A model generated the notes under the pieces. It worked only from the letters and a program-made list of their open reading frames with translations. It searched no databases and had not been told where the DNA came from. Made by a program: the position numbers and the translations under genes. Positions 49,806 through 60,296 of a stretch of 64,000 nucleotides of DNA are shown one piece after another; within the stretch, counting starts at the first letter, position 1; every line of letters starts with the position of its first letter. Source of the DNA: an uncultured Lachnospiraceae bacterium (lineage in GTDB: Bacteria > Bacillota > Clostridia > Lachnospirales > Lachnospiraceae); contig CAMNDJ010000003.1 of the NCBI GenBank assembly GCA_946535225.1, positions 1 through 64,000 of the forward strand, in the 5' to 3' direction.

Positions 49806-52800
49806 ATGTCCGTAAGAATAGTAATCGGAAGAACAGGCTCGGGTAAGAGCACATATGTATGTGATGAGATAAGTAAGGCTGCTATGGTTGATCCATGGCA
49901 GTCTTACTTAGTGATAGTACCGGATCAGTTCACTATGCAGACGCAGGCGGATTTTGTGGAAAAGAGTGCAAACGGCGGCATAATGAATATAGAGGTCCTT
50001 AGTTTCTCCCGACTCGCGCACAGAGTGTATGAAGAGACCGGTGGATCCCTTAAGCCCGTATTGGACGATACGGGCAAGAATCTGATACTGAGGCGGTGTG
50101 CTTCAGAATGCGCGGATGAGACACCGTATCTGGCCGGTAAGCTCGATAAGCCGGGATATATACACGAAGTCAAATCTGCCATATGTGAATTCATACAATA
50201 CGGGATCGGGGATAAGGAACTGGCTTCTCTGACTGCCTATGCACACCGGGAAAACAAGCTTACACTTGAAAGAAAACTAAAAGATCTGTCCGTTCTGTAC
50301 GGACGGTTCAGAGAGTATATAAAAGACAGATATATAACCACGGAAGAGTCCATGGACGTTCTTGCCTCTGAGATATATAAGTGTCATCTTGTAAAAGACA
50401 GTGTTGTCATATTTGACGGCTTCACGGGGTTCACCCCGGTGCAGAACAAGGTTCTGGGTGCACTCATGGATGTGGCTAAAGATCTGATATTTACGCTGAC
50501 GGCAGATCCCTCGAAATTGTCGACTGAAGCAGTCAATGAAAGCGACCTTTTTGCCTTCACCCATAAGACTTTCACAAGCCTTAAGAAAATGGCGGCTGAA
50601 CACGAACAGGAGTTATTGATCACACCCATGGATGAGGCATACAGGTATGAGCAAAGTGAGGAGTTGTCTTTCCTGGAGCGACACTTCTACAGGTATGACG
50701 GGGCCAAATATAATAACACGTGCGATGATATAAGACTTCGCTTGTCACCCGATGTCCGAAGAGATGTTGCGGCGATGGCATCCGAAATAAGAGATCTCGT
50801 AAGAGAAGAAGGCGCATATTACAGAGATATCGCAGTCATCACCGGTAATCCGGATGAATACGCTACTGAGATCGAGGAGATACTGGGACAGTATGATATC
50901 CCGATATATATGGACAGAAACAGGGGGATAGAGCAGAATCCGTTTATAGAATTTATCAGGTCTTCTCTTGGGATCATAGTAAAGGACTTTGACTATGACC
51001 GCGTATTTAAACTTCTAAGGACAGGGTTTACGGATATCTCCGCAAAGGAAACGGATATATTGGATGATTATGTCACGGAGACGGGCATAAGAGGAAGAAG
51101 GGCGTATGATAAGCCTTTTGTCAAGAAGACGAGGCATATGCGTAAAAACGAAAGCGAGACGGAAGAACTCGATGTTCTTAACGGGATAAGAGAGAAACTT
51201 AATTTAAATCTTAAGCCCTTAACTTCAGTCATTCCGGGGAATAAGTCAAAACTTACCGCATCCGAATACGTAAGGGCGCTTTATGCGTTCATAGTCGAAA
51301 ACGGTAGCAGCAGAAGGCTTAACGAGTACAAGGAGATGTTCGATAAGGCAGGTCGGCCGGCCGACAGCAGGGAATATGCGCAGATTTACAGATACGTTTG
51401 CGAACTGCTCGAACAGATAGATCTGCTCATCGGGCAGGAGATCATGGAGCCCGGCGAGTTCTTAAAACTCATTGAAGCCGGCTTATCCGAGATAGAGGTT
51501 GGTACGATCCCCACAAGTGTGGACAGAGTGATAATAGGCGATATGGAGAGGACAAGGCTTAAGTCGGTCAAATATCTGTTCTTCTTAGGCTTAAATGACG
51601 GTTGGATACCAAAGAATACCGGCGGTGGAGGGATAATATCCGACGGAGACAGGGAATTTCTAAGTACCCAGGACATAGAGCTCTCGCCTTCACCCAGGCA
51701 ACAGGCATATATAGACAGATTCTATCTGTATACGAATCTGTGCAAGCCCTCAAGGAGGCTGTATCTTTCGTATGTATCCATGGATAATGCGCTCGATGCG
51801 GTCGCGCCTTCTTATATGGTCAAGCACATAAGGAGCATGTTCCCTGCGCTTACGGAGACCGTAACAGGTGACGGTCTGACAGATGATATCGGCTCGATCA
51901 GAGAGGCCAAGCGGGCATATGCAGACAGGTTAAGGGAATATGCGGCAGGGTTTGCTGATGATAAGAGCACAGATGAACTGAAGAAGATCTATGCGCTGAT
52001 ATCGGAAGATAAGGCCTTTGCAGATAAGATGCTCTCTGCAGCATTCTTAAGATATAACGGCTCATCCCTGGAAGATAAGATAACGGCCGTACTGTACGGA
52101 AGCCGGATATTTGCATCGGTAAGCAGGATAGAGACCTATGCGAGATGTGCATATGCGTACTTCCTCAGATACGGACTCGGATTACAAGAGAGAGAGACAT
52201 ACGGTATTGAAGCGACTGACATGGGCACCATATACCACGGAGTCCTGGAGATATTTATCGATCTGTTAAAGACCAGGGGCTTAAACTGGTTTGATTTTGA
52301 CGATCAGACAGCTAAGGAACTGGTAGATGAAGCCGTGGAGAGACAGAGCGTCAAGTACACCGATGCCATCCTGTTCGAGAGCGAGAGTAATAAGTATATC
52401 GTCGAACGTATGAAGAAAGTCATGTTAAGGACGGTAAAGACAATAGCTTATCAGCTTAAAAAGGGCAGTTACAGGCCTTGCGCATATGAATACGAATTCG
52501 GCATGGATATGCAGGGGCAGAAGTCAAAGATCAGGCTTAAAGGTAAGATCGACAGGATAGATACCGCTGAAGATAACGATTCCATCCTGTTAAAGATCGT
52601 TGATTACAAATCCGGCAATAAGGAATTCAGTCTCCTTAACTTCTATGAGGGGATACAGCTGCAGATGGTCGTATATATGAACAGGGCCAGAGAGGATTTA
52701 AGCAGGAAGAATCCGGATAAGAAGGTGATCCCTGCAGCCATGCTCTACTACCACATAGACGATCCGCTCATTGAGCATGCTCCGGGAGATGGAGAGGCGG

Positions 52801-53222
52801 AGATAGAGCACAAGATAGTGAAGGAATTACGGTTAAGAGGGCTGATAGACGAATCTGACGAGGTCATCCACAGCTTTGATGTTTCCGACCCTTCGGACCT
52901 TGATGTAGTCAGAGTGGGTAGGAATAAGAACGGCAGCTTAAGCAGTTCATCGGATGTGATGAGCAGAGAAGATATGGAGATAATATCGGCATATGCGGAT
53001 CACAAGCTGCTTGCACTTGCCGACAGGATAGCATCCGGAGACATAACCATAGATCCCAAGGAGATCGGAAATAAAGCCAAGAGCAGCCGTCTGGATTCCT
53101 GTACGTATTGTGAATATGCCGGCGTATGCGGATTTGACACGGGCATACCGGGCTATAAGAAGGAAATAAAGGCTGAAGAAGACGGACAACTAATTGGTCT
53201 GATGAAAGAGGAACTTAAATAA
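49806..53222 (+). CDS. addB: helicase-exonuclease AddAB, AddB subunit
   Basis: GRTGSGKS Walker A; C-terminal KIVDYKSGNKEF nuclease motif and Fe-S cysteines CTYCEYAGVCGFD. Confidence 0.97.
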   Translation: MSVRIVIGRTGSGKSTYVCDEISKAAMVDPWQSYLVIVPDQFTMQTQADFVEKSANGGIMNIEVLSFSRLAHRVYEETGGSLKPVLDDTGKNLILRRCASECADETPYLAGKLDKPGYIHEVKSAICEFIQYGIGDKELASLTAYAHRENKLTLERKLKDLSVLYGRFREYIKDRYITTEESMDVLASEIYKCHLVKDSVVIFDGFTGFTPVQNKVLGALMDVAKDLIFTLTADPSKLSTEAVNESDLFAFTHKTFTSLKKMAAEHEQELLITPMDEAYRYEQSEELSFLERHFYRYDGAKYNNTCDDIRLRLSPDVRRDVAAMASEIRDLVREEGAYYRDIAVITGNPDEYATEIEEILGQYDIPIYMDRNRGIEQNPFIEFIRSSLGIIVKDFDYDRVFKLLRTGFTDISAKETDILDDYVTETGIRGRRAYDKPFVKKTRHMRKNESETEELDVLNGIREKLNLNLKPLTSVIPGNKSKLTASEYVRALYAFIVENGSSRRLNEYKEMFDKAGRPADSREYAQIYRYVCELLEQIDLLIGQEIMEPGEFLKLIEAGLSEIEVGTIPTSVDRVIIGDMERTRLKSVKYLFFLGLNDGWIPKNTGGGGIISDGDREFLSTQDIELSPSPRQQAYIDRFYLYTNLCKPSRRLYLSYVSMDNALDAVAPSYMVKHIRSMFPALTETVTGDGLTDDIGSIREAKRAYADRLREYAAGFADDKSTDELKKIYALISEDKAFADKMLSAAFLRYNGSSLEDKITAVLYGSRIFASVSRIETYARCAYAYFLRYGLGLQERETYGIEATDMGTIYHGVLEIFIDLLKTRGLNWFDFDDQTAKELVDEAVERQSVKYTDAILFESESNKYIVERMKKVMLRTVKTIAYQLKKGSYRPCAYEYEFGMDMQGQKSKIRLKGKIDRIDTAEDNDSILLKIVDYKSGNKEFSLLNFYEGIQLQMVVYMNRAREDLSRKNPDKKVIPAAMLYYHIDDPLIEHAPGDGEAEIEHKIVKELRLRGLIDESDEVIHSFDVSDPSDLDVVRVGRNKNGSLSSSSDVMSREDMEIISAYADHKLLALADRIASGDITIDPKEIGNKAKSSRLDSCTYCEYAGVCGFDTGIPGYKKEIKAEEDGQLIGLMKEELK

Positions 53223-56200
53223 TGGCTGAATTAAGTCCTAAACAACGTAAGATAATCGAATTAAGAGACTGCAACATACTTGTTTCCGCAGCGGCCGGTT
53301 CGGGCAAGACAAGTGTACTTGTTGAGCGCATCATAAGGCGAATAACGGATGATATCGATCCCGTGGATATCGACAGGATACTCGTTCTTACATTCACGAG
53401 AGCCGCCGCCGGTGTTATGAGGAGCAGGATAGCGGACGGGATCAGTTCTCTCATAGAAGAGCATCCCGAAGACGAGAGGCTTAAGAGACAGGCGGGACTC
53501 ATCTATAATGCCAGGATAACAACGATAGACAGCTTCTGCCTTGATATAGTCCGGAATAATTTCACTGAGATAGGATTGGAGCCGGGATTCAGAGTGGCAG
53601 ATCCCAAGGAGATAAAACTGCTTGAGGATGAGGCGTTGGATGAAGTGATAGAAGAGGTCTTATCTGCTCGTGATATGGATTCGGATATGCATGTAGAGCA
53701 CCTTGATGAGTTCCTTGATCACTTCGAGAGCAAGGACAGTATGCGAAGGATAAAAGAGAGCATAACGGATGTCTACAAAGAAGCTGACAAAGCCCCGTTC
53801 TTAGAGGACTATATCGAAACCAGAAGGCAGGATTATGCCGTTAACAGTGTTCAGGATATAGAAAACAGTTTATGGTTCGCATCATATATGCAGGATACTA
53901 AAAATATGATAGTGAATGCTGAAGGCAAGATCAAGCGCCTTAAGCAAATGTGCGAAAATGAAGGGCCTGCAGAATATATACCTGTCTGTGACTCTGATAA
54001 AGAATATGCCGACAGATTATATGAGGCTTCCTCATACGAGGAGATGAGAGAAGCGGCAGCATCGGGGGCAGGCTGGGTAAGACTTCCGGGCAAAGCCACC
54101 TGTGAACCGGAGATCAAGAAAAAGGCCGGCGAGATCAGAAAATTATATAAGGATATAATTAATAAGGTTGTAAGCGACCGATTGGCATATCCGCTCGATG
54201 TGCAGGCAGAATATATGAAAAAGACGGAAAAAGCCGTAAATGCGCTGCTTGACATAGTCCTGCATTATCATGAGAGATTGACGGATAAGAAAAAGGATAA
54301 AGGCCTTTGGACCTTTTCGGATATCGAACATATGGCTTTGAGGATACTCTTAAAGCGAAAAGATAACACCTATGTTCCTACGCGAGTGGCTTTGGACCTA
54401 AGGAAAGTATACAGAGAGCTTATGATAGATGAATATCAGGATTCCAACAGGACTCAGGAATGGCTGATACATGCGATATCCGGCGAAGATGACGGTATAT
54501 TTGACCGCTTCATCGTAGGTGACGTCAAACAGAGCATCTACAGATTCCGTAATGCCGACCCTACTCTCTTTATGGAAAAATATGAGGAATATACGCCTGA
54601 CGGCGGGGATCGCACAAGGATCGACCTGTCCATGAATTACAGAAGCCGAAGACAGGTCCTTGATACGGTCAATTCGGTGTTTGAGAAAGTAATGGACAAG
54701 GAGATCGGCGGAGTTGATTATGATGAGGATAATAAACTCTATTACGGAGGAGTGTTCGGAGAAGCACAGGACGAAGATCCTAAGGCGGAAGAGGTATATA
54801 AAAGCGAACTGATGCTGCTTAAATACGACAAGGGATCCGAGCTTAGCAAACCGCAGCAGGAAGCAATGCTCATTGCATCCCGTATTAAGAGACTAATAAA
54901 AGAACAGCCGATATTCGTAAAGGAAACAGGGGAATACAGGAAGTGCGAGTTTAAGGATATAGTGATCTTAATGCGCTCCATACCGGCCGAGATAGATGAT
55001 ATGAGGCATATTCTTGAGGCTTACGGGATTCCCGTGCACACCCCTTCAAAGGGTGGATATTTCGATGCGACCGAGATAGTGACAGTGCTAAATTACCTTA
55101 AGATACTCAATAATCCCGGTGACGATATCGCTTTATTCGGTGCTCTTAAGTCGATATTCGGCGGTTTTGACGAAAATGAACTGTCTGTCATTAAGCTTGC
55201 GGGCATAAATCTGTACGACGGGTTGCATGTCCTGGCAAATATGTCGGCAGAGGCCCCCAAAAGCGATGACTGTTCTTCGGTCCCTGAAAGATTAAAAGAT
55301 ATGGACCGTGACATGGTCTGTCATATCGGCGAAAAAGCGTCAGTTTTCCTGGAAGAATACGAGCATATGAGGAGTATGGTGCCATACACGCCCGTACATA
55401 AGCTCATCAGATATTTATATGAAAAATACGATTATGTGGAATATGTATCGGCATTGCCGGCGGGAAACCAGAGAAAGGCCAACGTACTAGCGCTTCTTTC
55501 AAAGGCTGAAGGCTATAATGCCAACGGATTCGGAGGAATATTCGATTTCTGCAGATATATTGACAGACTGCACAAGTATGAATCCGATGAAGGCGAGGTC
55601 ATGACGCTTGGCGAGAACGAAAACGTCGTAAGGATCATGACAATGCATAAGAGCAAGGGTTTGGAGTTCCCGGTATGTATCCTTGCAAGCCTTCACAAAC
55701 AGTTCAATTTCCAGGGTCCTAAATCAGGCATCGTGTTCCACGCAGAATTAGGTATGGGAGTCGATCATGTGGATCCCGACAGAAGGATAAAACTGAAATG
55801 CATCCGCAAGAGAGCGATAAATGAAAGGATCAAAAGAGATTCCATATCCGAAGAGATGAGAGTATTGTATGTCGCCATGACCAGAGCCGAAGAGAAACTC
55901 ATCATGTCTGCTCTGATCGACCCGGACAAGGAAGAAAACGGCGAATATGACGGTGATCCGCACGATATAAGTGAGCGAATGAGCATAAACTCATTTTACA
56001 AGATATTGATGATGACGCGCGGAAATAATGACTGGAACGGTCAATGCTCTGTGCAGGCAAATAACCTTGAAGATATCGAATCAGAGCAGGTGAATGACAT
56101 AGGAAATGAAGGCGTCAGACGGGAGACGTTCAATGAAAAAATGACAGAAATGTCACCACAAGATATGGTAGCTGCAGATGAACTTAAAAATAAAATCGTA

Positions 56201-56914
56201 TTTAAATATCCACACCAAGAATTGGAAGGGCTGTATACAAAGACTTCCGTATCCGAACTTAAGATGGCAGCCATCCATGACGGGTTGACGCGCGGCGACA
56301 GATATGATGTTCCCGATGAATTCTTCAAACTTCATGAAGAAGACGCCTATATCCCTTCTTTTGCAAGGAAGGAAGAGGCAGGGAATGTATCCGGTGCAGC
56401 CGTCGGAAGTGCCGTTCACAGGGTCATGGAACTCCTGGATTTTAAGGATATAACGGACTTTGGCATAGAAGACCTGGACAGGCAGATGAATGTTCAGATA
56501 GAGGCAGGAACATTGCTTAAAGAGGATTATGAGCTCGTAAACAAGGAAAAGATTGTCGGATTTGTACGCTCGGACATAGGTGCAAGGATGTCAGCAGCGG
56601 CAAAGAAAGGCAGATTATACAGGGAAAAACCGTTTGTACTCGGTATAAACGCAGACAGATTAAACAGTCGTTTTCCTTCTGAGGAGACGGTTCTTATACA
56701 GGGAATAATCGATGTGTTCTTCATTGAGGATGACCATATAGTGTTGCTGGATTATAAGACGGATTCGGTTAAGACAGGAGAAGAACTGGTATTGAGATAT
56801 AAGACGCAGATGGATTACTATGAAGAAGCGCTCCGCCGCATCACAGGATCGGATGTGACAGAGCGCATATTATACTCATTTGCCTTAAATGAGCCTGTCA
56901 GTTGTCAGATCTAA
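53222..56914 (+). CDS. addA: helicase-exonuclease AddAB, AddA subunit
   Basis: AAAGSGKTSVLVERI; DEYQDSN; VLYVAMTRAEEKL; VLLDYKTDSV nuclease motif. Confidence 0.97.
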   Translation: MAELSPKQRKIIELRDCNILVSAAAGSGKTSVLVERIIRRITDDIDPVDIDRILVLTFTRAAAGVMRSRIADGISSLIEEHPEDERLKRQAGLIYNARITTIDSFCLDIVRNNFTEIGLEPGFRVADPKEIKLLEDEALDEVIEEVLSARDMDSDMHVEHLDEFLDHFESKDSMRRIKESITDVYKEADKAPFLEDYIETRRQDYAVNSVQDIENSLWFASYMQDTKNMIVNAEGKIKRLKQMCENEGPAEYIPVCDSDKEYADRLYEASSYEEMREAAASGAGWVRLPGKATCEPEIKKKAGEIRKLYKDIINKVVSDRLAYPLDVQAEYMKKTEKAVNALLDIVLHYHERLTDKKKDKGLWTFSDIEHMALRILLKRKDNTYVPTRVALDLRKVYRELMIDEYQDSNRTQEWLIHAISGEDDGIFDRFIVGDVKQSIYRFRNADPTLFMEKYEEYTPDGGDRTRIDLSMNYRSRRQVLDTVNSVFEKVMDKEIGGVDYDEDNKLYYGGVFGEAQDEDPKAEEVYKSELMLLKYDKGSELSKPQQEAMLIASRIKRLIKEQPIFVKETGEYRKCEFKDIVILMRSIPAEIDDMRHILEAYGIPVHTPSKGGYFDATEIVTVLNYLKILNNPGDDIALFGALKSIFGGFDENELSVIKLAGINLYDGLHVLANMSAEAPKSDDCSSVPERLKDMDRDMVCHIGEKASVFLEEYEHMRSMVPYTPVHKLIRYLYEKYDYVEYVSALPAGNQRKANVLALLSKAEGYNANGFGGIFDFCRYIDRLHKYESDEGEVMTLGENENVVRIMTMHKSKGLEFPVCILASLHKQFNFQGPKSGIVFHAELGMGVDHVDPDRRIKLKCIRKRAINERIKRDSISEEMRVLYVAMTRAEEKLIMSALIDPDKEENGEYDGDPHDISERMSINSFYKILMMTRGNNDWNGQCSVQANNLEDIESEQVNDIGNEGVRRETFNEKMTEMSPQDMVAADELKNKIVFKYPHQELEGLYTKTSVSELKMAAIHDGLTRGDRYDVPDEFFKLHEEDAYIPSFARKEEAGNVSGAAVGSAVHRVMELLDFKDITDFGIEDLDRQMNVQIEAGTLLKEDYELVNKEKIVGFVRSDIGARMSAAAKKGRLYREKPFVLGINADRLNSRFPSEETVLIQGIIDVFFIEDDHIVLLDYKTDSVKTGEELVLRYKTQMDYYEEALRRITGSDVTERILYSFALNEPVSCQI

Positions 56915-56915
56915 C

Positions 56916-57635
56916 TTAATCAAGAGCCATTTGCCTGATATGTGCAAGAGCTTTTTTGACAGGCGGAAGTGAGATTATAACAACAGTTATTATACCCTCG
57001 AGAAGGATATATGAGAAGTTGTAGCATATGGGATAGATGGCAGCCAGATTTGCAGGGAAATTGTCAGGCATATAATCCATCCAGTAGATATATCCGCCGA
57101 TGGAGTGCAGGATCCCTCTTCCGAGTATTGCAACTATATATCCTATGAGAAGTCCGTTTTTTCTGTTAGAGAAAAAGCCTGAGAGGCCAAGGGCCATGAA
57201 AGCCAGAACATAATCCAATCCGACCTGTAAAGGTGAAAGGATATATCCGCCGCCACCCTGTATGAACTGCAGTATTCCGTAGGCAAGTCCGCATGTAAGT
57301 CCGATGCCCGGTCCATACAGGTAACCTATGAGGGCTACGAACAGCATTGAGCAGAGTGTTACAGATCCGCCCCAGGGCATATGAACGATCTTGACATAAG
57401 AAAGTGCAAATGCGATCGCCAATGATACTGCGCAGAATACAAGCTGTCTGGTCGAAAAAAGAGGATTCCCGGTTTCGGGCTTAGCCTGCGCGGGTTCTGA
57501 TTCCGATGACTTGGAATGCTTAAGGAAAGCAGCCAGTATCACGAGAACGGCGATAAGTGCGATAAACAGGATGATACCGGTGCTTGTGATCGAATATGCA
57601 CCGTCATCAGCTGAATAGATAAATAGTGAAGACAT
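56916..57635 (-). CDS. thiT: energy-coupled thiamine transporter S component
   Basis: Six TM protein with KIVHMPWGGSVTLCSMLFVALIGYLYGPGIGLTCGLAYGILQ; preceded by a TPP riboswitch. Confidence 0.92.
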   Translation of the reverse strand: MSSLFIYSADDGAYSITSTGIILFIALIAVLVILAAFLKHSKSSESEPAQAKPETGNPLFSTRQLVFCAVSLAIAFALSYVKIVHMPWGGSVTLCSMLFVALIGYLYGPGIGLTCGLAYGILQFIQGGGGYILSPLQVGLDYVLAFMALGLSGFFSNRKNGLLIGYIVAILGRGILHSIGGYIYWMDYMPDNFPANLAAIYPICYNFSYILLEGIITVVIISLPPVKKALAHIRQMALD

Positions 57636-57642
57636 AAAAAAA

Positions 57643-57666
57643 CCTCCCGTTTGTTCTCTGGGGAGG
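57643..57666 (-). terminator. riboswitch expression-platform hairpin that includes the thiT SD, followed by T7
   Basis: Minus strand CCTCCC-N12-GGGAGG-TTTTTTT-ATG. Confidence 0.75.
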
Positions 57667-57689
57667 ATAGACTACTCTTATATAAGATA

Positions 57690-57776
57690 AGCGCTTCCTT
57701 ACGCCGGTATGATCCGGATCAAGTGATGAGGGTCAGGACATATCGTCCAATCTCAGCTATCTGCTCCCCTAGCATT
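57690..57776 (-). ncRNA. TPP riboswitch (THI element)
   Basis: Minus strand: GGGGAGC..CTGAGATTGGACGATATGTCCTGACCCTCATCACTTGATCCGGATCATACCGGCGTAAGGAAGC. Confidence 0.97.
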
Positions 57777-57822
57777 TATTTAACTATGTATGTTATATTA
57801 CTGTCGAATAAGGATGTCAAGT

Positions 57823-58680
57823 ATGAACGACCAAAGTAAACAAAAAGATCATATGGAATGGCTAAAACCCTTAAGCCCGAGGCTTAAAGAAGAGACAAAG
57901 CCGGAGGATAAGCTGATTAAAAAAGCATTCTTTGCGATAAGTCCGGTCATCATATACATATTGTATGTGGGGATTCTTACTGAAACTGCGCAGATAATCT
58001 TAGGCAGGATAGCGGACAGCAGTGAGGAATACGCAAGATTTATATCGGCCAATAAAACCGTTATAAATGCCGTGATAAGAGCAGCAGTCATATTCATAGC
58101 CACTGCGGCACAGATACCTGCTCTGCGCGGCGAAAAACCGGTGATCATATCGAATGACGGAAATCTTGCAAGATATCTCAAGACTGTCTGTCTGGGTGTT
58201 TCTTCGGCACTGACTCTTAATGTGCTGTTCGGAATAACGGGGTTTACGGGAAGCAGTGAGACCTATGAAAAGGTGGCAGACAAACAGTTTGCTCTTCCGA
58301 TCGCACTGGGCATAGTTCTGTACGGACTCATCTCGCCTCTGGCCGAAGAAGTCGTATTCAGAGGTCTTGTATATAACAGGATGCGACGCAATGAGATGCA
58401 GGTTATATTTGCCATGGTGATGTCATCGATGCTGTTCGGCGCATACCACTTCAATATGGTACAGGCATTATACGGAACTCTGATGGGACTTATCATAGTA
58501 TGGACATATGAGAGGTACGGAGGCTTTCTGTATCCCGTTTTATTCCATGCCGCAGCCAATGTAGTGGTCTACATCCTGTCGTCTACCGACTTGATGAATA
58601 AAATAATGACGCCCGTTACTGTTATCATAACCGGCGCCATTACAACATCTCTTATTATTTTGATGATCAAAGAAAAATAA
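57823..58680 (+). CDS. CPBP family intramembrane metalloprotease
   Basis: PLAEEVVFRGLVYNRMRR; SMLFGAYHFN; FHAAAN. Confidence 0.93.
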   Translation: MNDQSKQKDHMEWLKPLSPRLKEETKPEDKLIKKAFFAISPVIIYILYVGILTETAQIILGRIADSSEEYARFISANKTVINAVIRAAVIFIATAAQIPALRGEKPVIISNDGNLARYLKTVCLGVSSALTLNVLFGITGFTGSSETYEKVADKQFALPIALGIVLYGLISPLAEEVVFRGLVYNRMRRNEMQVIFAMVMSSMLFGAYHFNMVQALYGTLMGLIIVWTYERYGGFLYPVLFHAAANVVVYILSSTDLMNKIMTPVTVIITGAITTSLIILMIKEK

Positions 58681-58749
58681 AACGTGAATTAATTATTCGA
58701 CAATTCGGGCTTATACATAAGTCCCTGCCCGAACACCCGTAAGCTTTTT

Positions 58750-59760
58750 CTATAATAGCTGAACGCCCTTTGCGGCACATTCGGCCATCACATCATCCGG
58801 CCAGAGTGAACTCTGAACTTCTCCGATATGAGCCTTACGCAGGAAGAACATACATATACGTGACTGACCTATTCCTCCGCCTATCGTATAAGGAAGCTCC
58901 TTATCCAGTATCGCCTTCTGGAAAGGAAGGGAAGCTCTTTCTTCACAGCCCGCCTTCTTAAGCTGACTTAAGAGTGAATCCTCATCAACTCTGATACCCA
59001 TGCTCGACAGTTCCAAAGCGATATCAAGTACCGGATAATATACGATGATATCTGCATTAAGTGCCCAGTCATCATAGTCGGGAGCACGTCCGTCATGCTT
59101 CTGTCCCGAAGCGAGCAGATCGCCTATCTGCATAAGACAGATCGCACCTTTTTCCTTGGTGATCAGATATTCTCTCTCCTTGGGAGTCTTATCGGGATAC
59201 ATATCCTCAAGTTCCTGTGTGGTTATGAAGAATATGTCGTGAGGGAGTATCTCTTCGATATAGTCATACTCGATCGCCATGTATTTTTCAGTCTTACGCA
59301 GGACTTTATATATCGTCCTGACTGTCTCCTTAAGGGTCTCAAAGTTGCGATCCGATTTCTCTATTATCTTTTCCCAGTCCCACTGATCCACATAGATCGA
59401 ATGGATATTGTCGGTATCCTCATCACGCCTGATGGCACTCATGTCGGTGTAGAGGCCTTCACCAACCGAAAAACCGTATTTCTTGAGTGCATAGCGCTTC
59501 CATTTGGCAAGGGAATGCACTATCTCTGCAGTTGCCTCACCCTGTTCCTTGATACCGAAAGAGACCGGACGCTCGATACCGTTTAAGTTGTCGTTAAGTC
59601 CCGACTCCGGTGTGACAAAAAGCGGTGCGGATACACGTAAAAGGTTCATGCGCTCAGCTAAAAGATTCTGGAAGAAGTCCTTGACCGTCTTGATCCCGAC
59701 CTGTGTATCGTGAAGGTTAAGCGCAGAACTGTAACCTTCGGGTATATTGATCGAACTCAT
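58750..59760 (-). CDS. asnA: aspartate--ammonia ligase
   Basis: RVSAPLFVTPESGLNDNLNGIERPV; YTDMSAIRRDEDTDNIHSIYVDQWDWEK; TIGGGIGQSR. Confidence 0.97.
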   Translation of the reverse strand: MSSINIPEGYSSALNLHDTQVGIKTVKDFFQNLLAERMNLLRVSAPLFVTPESGLNDNLNGIERPVSFGIKEQGEATAEIVHSLAKWKRYALKKYGFSVGEGLYTDMSAIRRDEDTDNIHSIYVDQWDWEKIIEKSDRNFETLKETVRTIYKVLRKTEKYMAIEYDYIEEILPHDIFFITTQELEDMYPDKTPKEREYLITKEKGAICLMQIGDLLASGQKHDGRAPDYDDWALNADIIVYYPVLDIALELSSMGIRVDEDSLLSQLKKAGCEERASLPFQKAILDKELPYTIGGGIGQSRICMFFLRKAHIGEVQSSLWPDDVMAECAAKGVQLL

Positions 59761-59841
59761 ATTAATCCTCCTGTAACAGTCTAAATAAATAGAAAATAGG
59801 CACCAGATATATGATTCTGACGCCTTATTCTGACCTTATGT

Positions 59842-59871
59842 ATAATATCACCACGGCTTTGTGACGGTCAA
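59842..59871 (-). promoter_or_regulatory. asnA promoter
   Basis: Minus strand TTGACC - 18 nt - TATTAT. Confidence 0.65.
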
Positions 59872-59999
59872 CCCCTCTATGTTGTGAAATGTGACAAAAT
59901 TCGGCACAATATCTTGGGAATAATTGTGACAACTAATATTTACTAAAAAAGCTAAACTCAATATAATTCCTAAAAGGATTCATAAAGGAGGTGCTTAGT

Positions 60000-60224
60000 A
60001 TGACTCATAAGATTATGTTAAGACCCGAAGAAGTTAAGGAATTTGTGGCTGCAGCTTCAAAAAGCGCATTTGACATCGATATTTACTACAACAGTTATGT
60101 AGTGGATGCGAAGTCGATCCTGGGCGTTTTAGGACTTGATCTTCGCAGAGTGCTCACAGTCAGCATCAACGGATATGATCCCGAATTCGAGAAGTATATA
60201 GCCAAGTTCGCGATCGCATCGTAG
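60000..60224 (+). CDS. HPr-fold protein lacking the phosphorylatable His (Crh-like)
   Basis: KIMLRPEEV where GIHARPA is expected; DAKSILGV retains the Ser46 region; AAAGGAGG SD. Confidence 0.85.
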   Translation: MTHKIMLRPEEVKEFVAAASKSAFDIDIYYNSYVVDAKSILGVLGLDLRRVLTVSINGYDPEFEKYIAKFAIAS

Positions 60225-60259
60225 ACTAGAGGGTTGACAATTGAATATGATAAGAAGGA

Positions 60260-60296
60260 CCGGGATGAACCTGTTAATGGAACATCCCGGTTTTTT
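60260..60296 (+). terminator. terminator of the HPr-like gene
   Basis: CCGGGATG...CATCCCGGTTTTTT. Confidence 0.92.

Noticed and set aside
59761-59999. T-box leader for asnA
   Set aside because: No T-box consensus or specifier-loop arrangement seen in the asnA leader; only a conventional promoter and SD.
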